9,825 nt of DNA from Chloroflexota bacterium (GTDB taxonomy: Bacteria > Chloroflexota > Dehalococcoidia > JACQTR01), in NCBI GenBank assembly GCA_016210705.1, contig JACQTR010000013.1, forward strand, positions 1 to 9,825. The letters run 5' to 3'. Each line of letters begins with the position of its first letter. The stretch's first letter is position 1. The position numbers and the translations under genes were made by a program. The notes beneath the pieces were generated by a model that saw only the letters and a program-made list of their open reading frames with translations, made no database searches and was not told the DNA's origin. Below are positions 7,001 through 9,825 of this stretch, one piece after another.

Positions 7001-8464
7001 ATGGAGATAGGCCAAGGGGGTAGAAGCAAGACCGAGAGAATATTTATATATCGTCTTCTTAATTATAGCCCGTGGTTGATGGCTTTTTTGGCCCTCTTAA
7101 TAATGGTTGGCTGCCGGGGCAACAATAAGCCTTCCCCCACTAAAACAGCTACTGCCGGGGTAGAGATCACTACTCCTACTGCTACTCCTACTCCTACTCC
7201 CACCCTTACCCCTACCCAGACGCCTACACCCACCCCCAAGAACTCTAGCCCGCCTACGCCCAGCAGGACACCTACCCCCGTACCTAATAGGACACCCACC
7301 CCCACATCGACTCCAGAACCAGGGTCTCCTTCTACCCCTACTCCAACTTCCGTCCCTTCACCATCGCCCACGCCTACCCCTACCCCAAACACAACACCCA
7401 CACCTCCCCCAGGAGGCAACCCATATTCCGGAGTAGGCTATGGAATGCAGATAGACCCGGGCAATGACCTGCCCCGAGCCCTGAGTATGCTGAAAGGTGC
7501 CGGCTTTCAATGGGCCAAGGCCCAGATTCGTTGGGAAGAGCTGGAACCCTCCAAAGGCAACATCAACTGGGGCAATATCGATTACATAGTTAATACCGCA
7601 CAAGCCTCTGGCGTGCGCTTGCTTTTAAGCGTAGTAACCGCCCCCACATGGTCGCGACCCCCAGATACCGATTTCTCTGTCCCAGGACCTCCAGCCAATC
7701 CCCAAGATTACGCCGAATTTGTAGGCGCTATGGCCAGCCGCTATCAAGGGAAGGTCAACGCCTATGAGATCTGGAATGAAGAGAACTTGTGGTATGAGTG
7801 GGGCGGTGCTGGTAAGATGAACGCCGCCCAATATGTAGCCCTCCTTAAGGCCGCTTATATCGCCATCAAGGCCGCCGATCCTGGAGCGGTAGTCCTCACC
7901 GGGGCTCCCACCCCCGCTGGAGATGTAGGCAATCTGGCTCGGGATGACGTATCCTTCTTCAGGGAGATGTATCAAGCGGGAATGCAAGGCTACTTCGATG
8001 CCGTCGCTGCTCACCCCAGCGGCTACAACAACCCCCCCGATGATGGCCCATCACAAAATAGCACTGGCACCAACCTTGATGGCTACACCAGCACTTTCAA
8101 AGGTCATTGGAGCTTCTACTATCGCAACTTTGAGAACTATCGCCGAATCATGGAAGAGTTCGGCGACGCCAACAAACAAATTTGGTTCACCGAGTTCGGT
8201 TGGGCTTCCTCACCCAACCCCTATTCCGAATACGCCTACGCCCAGGACAACACCGAGGAGGAACAAGCCCGATATTTAGTCAGCGCCTTCGAGATAGCCA
8301 AAGCCAAAGGATACATAGGGGCTATGTTCATCTGGAACCTGAACTTTGCCCAAAGCGCTGATGCTCAAGACCGCTATGCCAAACGAGCTTTCAGCATTAT
8401 CAACCCCGATAGCTTGTGGACGCCTCGTCCCGCTTACTACGCCCTAGCGGCCATGCCTAAATAG
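7001..8464 (+). CDS. Lipoprotein clan-A glycoside hydrolase with Thr/Pro-rich linker
   Basis: This is a predicted secreted, lipid-anchored (beta/alpha)8-barrel glycosidase of clan GH-A; GH39- or GH5-like families are the best guess and the substrate is unknown. Residues are numbered from the ATG at 7001. A basic start and hydrophobic segment end in the lipobox MVGC (C38). A long Thr/Pro linker runs at about 46-139. The barrel starts at about 143 (YSGVGYGMQ), with RWEELEP, the acid/base motif YEIWNEEN (E260) and the nucleophile motif WFTEFGW (E398); FIWNLNF lies on a late strand. The protein is 487 aa and complete, with no LPxTG-like tail, so it is not an obvious sortase substrate. A TTG at 6998 is a possible alternative start. 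Two ribosome-like sites, AAGGAG at 6982-6987 and at 6992-6997, lie 13 and 3 bases before the ATG (10 and 0 before the TTG), so the start is unsettled by one codon. Confidence 0.85.
   Translation: MEIGQGGRSKTERIFIYRLLNYSPWLMAFLALLIMVGCRGNNKPSPTKTATAGVEITTPTATPTPTPTLTPTQTPTPTPKNSSPPTPSRTPTPVPNRTPTPTSTPEPGSPSTPTPTSVPSPSPTPTPTPNTTPTPPPGGNPYSGVGYGMQIDPGNDLPRALSMLKGAGFQWAKAQIRWEELEPSKGNINWGNIDYIVNTAQASGVRLLLSVVTAPTWSRPPDTDFSVPGPPANPQDYAEFVGAMASRYQGKVNAYEIWNEENLWYEWGGAGKMNAAQYVALLKAAYIAIKAADPGAVVLTGAPTPAGDVGNLARDDVSFFREMYQAGMQGYFDAVAAHPSGYNNPPDDGPSQNSTGTNLDGYTSTFKGHWSFYYRNFENYRRIMEEFGDANKQIWFTEFGWASSPNPYSEYAYAQDNTEEEQARYLVSAFEIAKAKGYIGAMFIWNLNFAQSADAQDRYAKRAFSIINPDSLWTPRPAYYALAAMPK
7170..7412 (+). 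repeat. Degenerate ACTCCT/ACCCCC hexamer tract coding a Thr-Pro linker
   Basis: A low-complexity tract rich in C, T and A encodes repeated Thr-Pro. Its start (about 7172-7204) is a near-perfect array of the hexamer ACTCCT with one ACTGCT variant; the rest is more diverged (ACGCCT, ACCCCC, ACACCC). The six-base unit equals one Thr-Pro pair, so gain or loss of units would keep the reading frame. Confidence 0.8.
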
Positions 8465-8475
8465 GAAGACATACC

Positions 8476-8503
8476 TTGACACAGAGGGAAAGGATAATAA
8501 ATA
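8476..8503 (+). promoter_or_regulatory. Possible promoter of rsmD (perfect -35 box, weak -10)
   Basis: TTGACA (8476-8481) starts 12 bases after the stop of the hydrolase gene. The best-placed -10 candidate, TAAATA (8498-8503, 16-base spacer), matches the consensus at only 3 of 6 positions; GATAAT (8493-8498) is a better box but the spacer would be only 11. If the first is used, transcription would begin almost at the rsmD ATG. Confidence 0.25.
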
Positions 8504-8510
8504 GCAGCCA

Positions 8511-9056
8511 ATGCGGGTTATTGGTGGTACGGCCAAGGGCTACCCTTTAAAGGTGCCCAAGGGTATTTCTATCCGGCCCACCTCCGACCTGATAAGGGGG
8601 GCTCTCTTTTCCATGTTGGAATCTATGCTCAACGAGTGGGATCGGATATTAGATCTTTACGCCGGCACAGGCGCTCTCGGCATCGAGGCCCTTAGTCGAG
8701 GGGCACAGTGGGCCGATTTTGTAGAAGAAAACCGTCGGTGCTGTGCCGTTATCAACCATAACCTAGAGCGCACCCAGCTAATAAGCCAAGCCCATGTGTA
8801 TTGCGCCAAAGTCGAGAGGGCCATTACCTTCCTTAGCCAAGAGTATAAGGTTATCTTGTTAGACCCACCTTACGACGCCAACCCAAGCGCCATCCTTGAA
8901 AAATTGGTTCGTTCACCTTTGGCAGGCAAAGAAACCATCATTGCCACCGAACACTTCTCCCAGCGCGCACTAGAGCCCAACTACAATGGCTGGCAAAGGA
9001 TAAAAGAACGCCGCCACGGAGATAGTTGCATAACAATATATCGAGCGGAGGATTAG
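8511..9056 (+). CDS. rsmD: 16S rRNA (guanine966-N2)-methyltransferase
   Basis: RsmD methylates G966 of 16S rRNA during small-subunit assembly, using S-adenosylmethionine. The N-terminus MRVIGGTAKG and RPTSDLIRGALFSML (22-36) are the family's opening blocks. The SAM-binding motif DLYAGTGALGIEALSRGA begins at residue 48, and the catalytic motif IV is LLDPPY (D118-Y121). Length is 181 aa, as expected. The usual E in the R..(E)ALF motif is Gly30 here, a minor departure. A TAG in frame at 8502-8504 rules out any earlier start; there is no well-placed Shine-Dalgarno sequence (AAAGGA at 8489-8494 is 16 bases away). coaD follows 3 bases later, a very common pairing. Confidence 0.93.
   Translation: MRVIGGTAKGYPLKVPKGISIRPTSDLIRGALFSMLESMLNEWDRILDLYAGTGALGIEALSRGAQWADFVEENRRCCAVINHNLERTQLISQAHVYCAKVERAITFLSQEYKVILLDPPYDANPSAILEKLVRSPLAGKETIIATEHFSQRALEPNYNGWQRIKERRHGDSCITIYRAED
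9047..9053 (+). promoter_or_regulatory. Ribosome binding site of coaD within the rsmD end
   Basis: GGAGGAT overlaps the last codons of rsmD (E-D), 6 bases before the coaD ATG at 9060. It is the strongest Shine-Dalgarno match in the window and supports coupled expression. Confidence 0.75.
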
Positions 9057-9059
9057 AAC

Positions 9060-9581
9060 ATGACCATAGCCCTATACCCCGGTACTTTCGATCCAATAAC
9101 CAACGGCCACTTAGATATTGCCAGGCGAGCATCGGCCCTCTTTACCAAGCTTATCATCGCCGTCTATGCCACCCCGGCAAAGAACATCCTCTTCTCTGTG
9201 GAGGAAAGGGTAAAAATGGCAGAAGAGGCGATAAGGGGGTGGCCTAATGTGGATGTACAAGCCTACACGGGGCTAACGGTGGATTTCGCCCACCAAAGAG
9301 GCGCTCAGGTGGTCGTGCGAGGGTTAAGGGGCGGCGCAGATTTCGATTACGAGTTCGATATGGCCCTGATGAACAAAAAAATAGCCCCTGAAATAGAGGC
9401 CATTTATTTAATGACCAGCTTGGACTACCTCTACATAAGTGGTAGCAGGATAAAAGAGGTAGCCGAATTGGGGAGAACAGTGAGCGATTTGGTTCCTCCC
9501 CATGTGGTCACAGCTTTAAAAAAGAGGTTCGCCATCCCTCAAGGAAACCTTAACAACTCAGTTAGGGAGACCCCTCTTTAA
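9060..9581 (+). CDS. coaD: Phosphopantetheine adenylyltransferase
   Basis: CoaD joins 4'-phosphopantetheine and ATP to give dephospho-CoA, the penultimate step of coenzyme A synthesis. The nucleotidyltransferase signature is clear: YPGTFDPITNGH (6-17) with the TNGH version of the (H/T)xGH motif, H17 binding ATP phosphates. VVVRGLRGGADFDYE (about 84-98) and YISGSRIKEVAELG (about 125-138) are the other family blocks; the usual ISSS is ISGS here. Length is 173 aa, slightly above the usual 158-165, owing to a C-terminal tail (PQGNLNNSVRETPL). The stop TAA (9579-9581) interlocks with the stop of rplT on the other strand. Confidence 0.95.
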   Translation: MTIALYPGTFDPITNGHLDIARRASALFTKLIIAVYATPAKNILFSVEERVKMAEEAIRGWPNVDVQAYTGLTVDFAHQRGAQVVVRGLRGGADFDYEFDMALMNKKIAPEIEAIYLMTSLDYLYISGSRIKEVAELGRTVSDLVPPHVVTALKKRFAIPQGNLNNSVRETPL

Positions 9582-9825
9582 GCCTTAGCCAAGGCCGCCA
9601 ACTGGGAGAAGGCCCTACTATCGGTGGCGGCTATCTCCGCCAATATCTTACGATCTAAGGCTATCCCCGCCCGCTTTAAGCCAGCAACGAATCGGCTATA
9701 AGATAGCCCATTCTCCCTAGCGCCAGCGTTAATGCGGATGATCCACAATCGTCTTAAATCGCCCTTGCGATCCCTGCGATCTCGATAGGCGTAACTCAGG
9801 GCTTTAAGCATAGACTCATGGGCGC
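9578..9825 (-). CDS. rplT: 50S ribosomal protein L20 (partial, N-terminus beyond the right edge)
   Basis: L20 binds 23S rRNA early in large-subunit assembly and, in many bacteria, represses its own operon. About 82 C-terminal residues are present. The frame is open past the ATG at 9811-9809 to the window edge, reading AHES before MLKALSYAYRDRRDRKGD, exactly as inside L20, so that methionine is internal and the gene continues to the right (full length should be about 115-120 aa). Family blocks are YAYRDRR, LRRLWIIRINAGAREN, GLSYSRFVAGLKRAGIALDRK and LAEIAATDSRAF. The usual neighbours rpmI and infC would lie upstream, outside the window. It is convergent with coaD with no gap. Confidence 0.95.
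   Translation of the reverse strand, partial: AHESMLKALSYAYRDRRDRKGDLRRLWIIRINAGARENGLSYSRFVAGLKRAGIALDRKILAEIAATDSRAFSQLAALAKA
9582..9595 (+). repeat. Small hairpin directly after the coaD stop
   Basis: GCCTT (9582-9586), loop AGCC, AAGGC (9591-9595) begins at the base after the coaD stop and is encoded by the last codons of rplT on the other strand. The stem is only 5 bp with no T run on either side, so function as a terminator is unproven. Confidence 0.35.

Noticed and set aside
7063..7419. Minus-strand open frame rich in Gly and Val
   Set aside because: It is the antisense of the Thr/Pro linker; its composition is explained by the repeat and it has no domain.
9026..9247. Plus-strand 73-aa frame across the rsmD/coaD junction
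   Set aside because: It overlaps two well-supported genes in another frame and has no family features.
9809..9811. Minus-strand ATG as the start of a 77-aa protein
   Set aside because: The frame continues to the right edge with residues that fit L20, so this methionine is internal.
1..9825. Mobile element, CRISPR, tRNA or phage content
   Set aside because: No transposase, integrase, terminal repeats, regular spaced repeats or tRNA cloverleaf was seen; the genes are housekeeping or surface functions.

Overview
This window looks like a chromosomal stretch from a bacterium, most plausibly a member of the Chloroflexota (Dehalococcoidia-like lineages are the best guess). The guess rests on three things: a short HD protein of a kind often seen in that phylum, a combination of surface proteins (sortase, anchored HtrA, lipoprotein hydrolase) with Thr-Pro-rich spacers, and housekeeping genes packed without terminators. 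The assignment comes from pattern recognition only, with no search behind it. No tRNA, rRNA, CRISPR array, insertion sequence or phage gene was seen.

Layout. Positions 1-806 hold the C-terminal part of tilS (tRNA-Ile lysidine synthase), cut by the left edge. Positions 905-2108 hold a two-gene unit, an M50/site-2-type membrane protease and a small HD-domain protein, separated by one base. Positions 2137-5041 hold a tight run of tyrA (prephenate dehydrogenase), aroA (EPSP synthase with class II motifs) and gmk (guanylate kinase); aroA and gmk overlap by 8 bases. Positions 5058-8464 hold a cell-surface block: a sortase, a membrane-anchored HtrA/DegP-type protease with a near-consensus promoter of its own, and a lipoprotein glycoside hydrolase with a long Thr/Pro linker. 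Positions 8511-9581 hold rsmD and coaD, a pair commonly found together. The right edge holds the C-terminal two thirds of rplT (ribosomal protein L20) on the minus strand, convergent with coaD.

How the genes work together. TyrA and AroA belong to aromatic amino acid synthesis, AroA on the shikimate trunk and TyrA on the tyrosine branch. TilS, Gmk, RsmD, CoaD and L20 are core translation and nucleotide/cofactor functions. The sortase, HtrA and lipoprotein hydrolase all act outside the cytoplasmic membrane and appear to be placed between housekeeping blocks. No sortase substrate with an LPxTG-like tail is seen here.

No clearly new multi-gene system was found. The most notable sequence-level observations are a perfect 11-bp inverted repeat inside htrA at the protease/PDZ boundary, the TTGACA-N17-TAGAAT promoter in front of htrA, the interlocked stop codons of coaD and rplT, and the M50-HD pair, whose HD protein carries an unexpected membrane-like segment.
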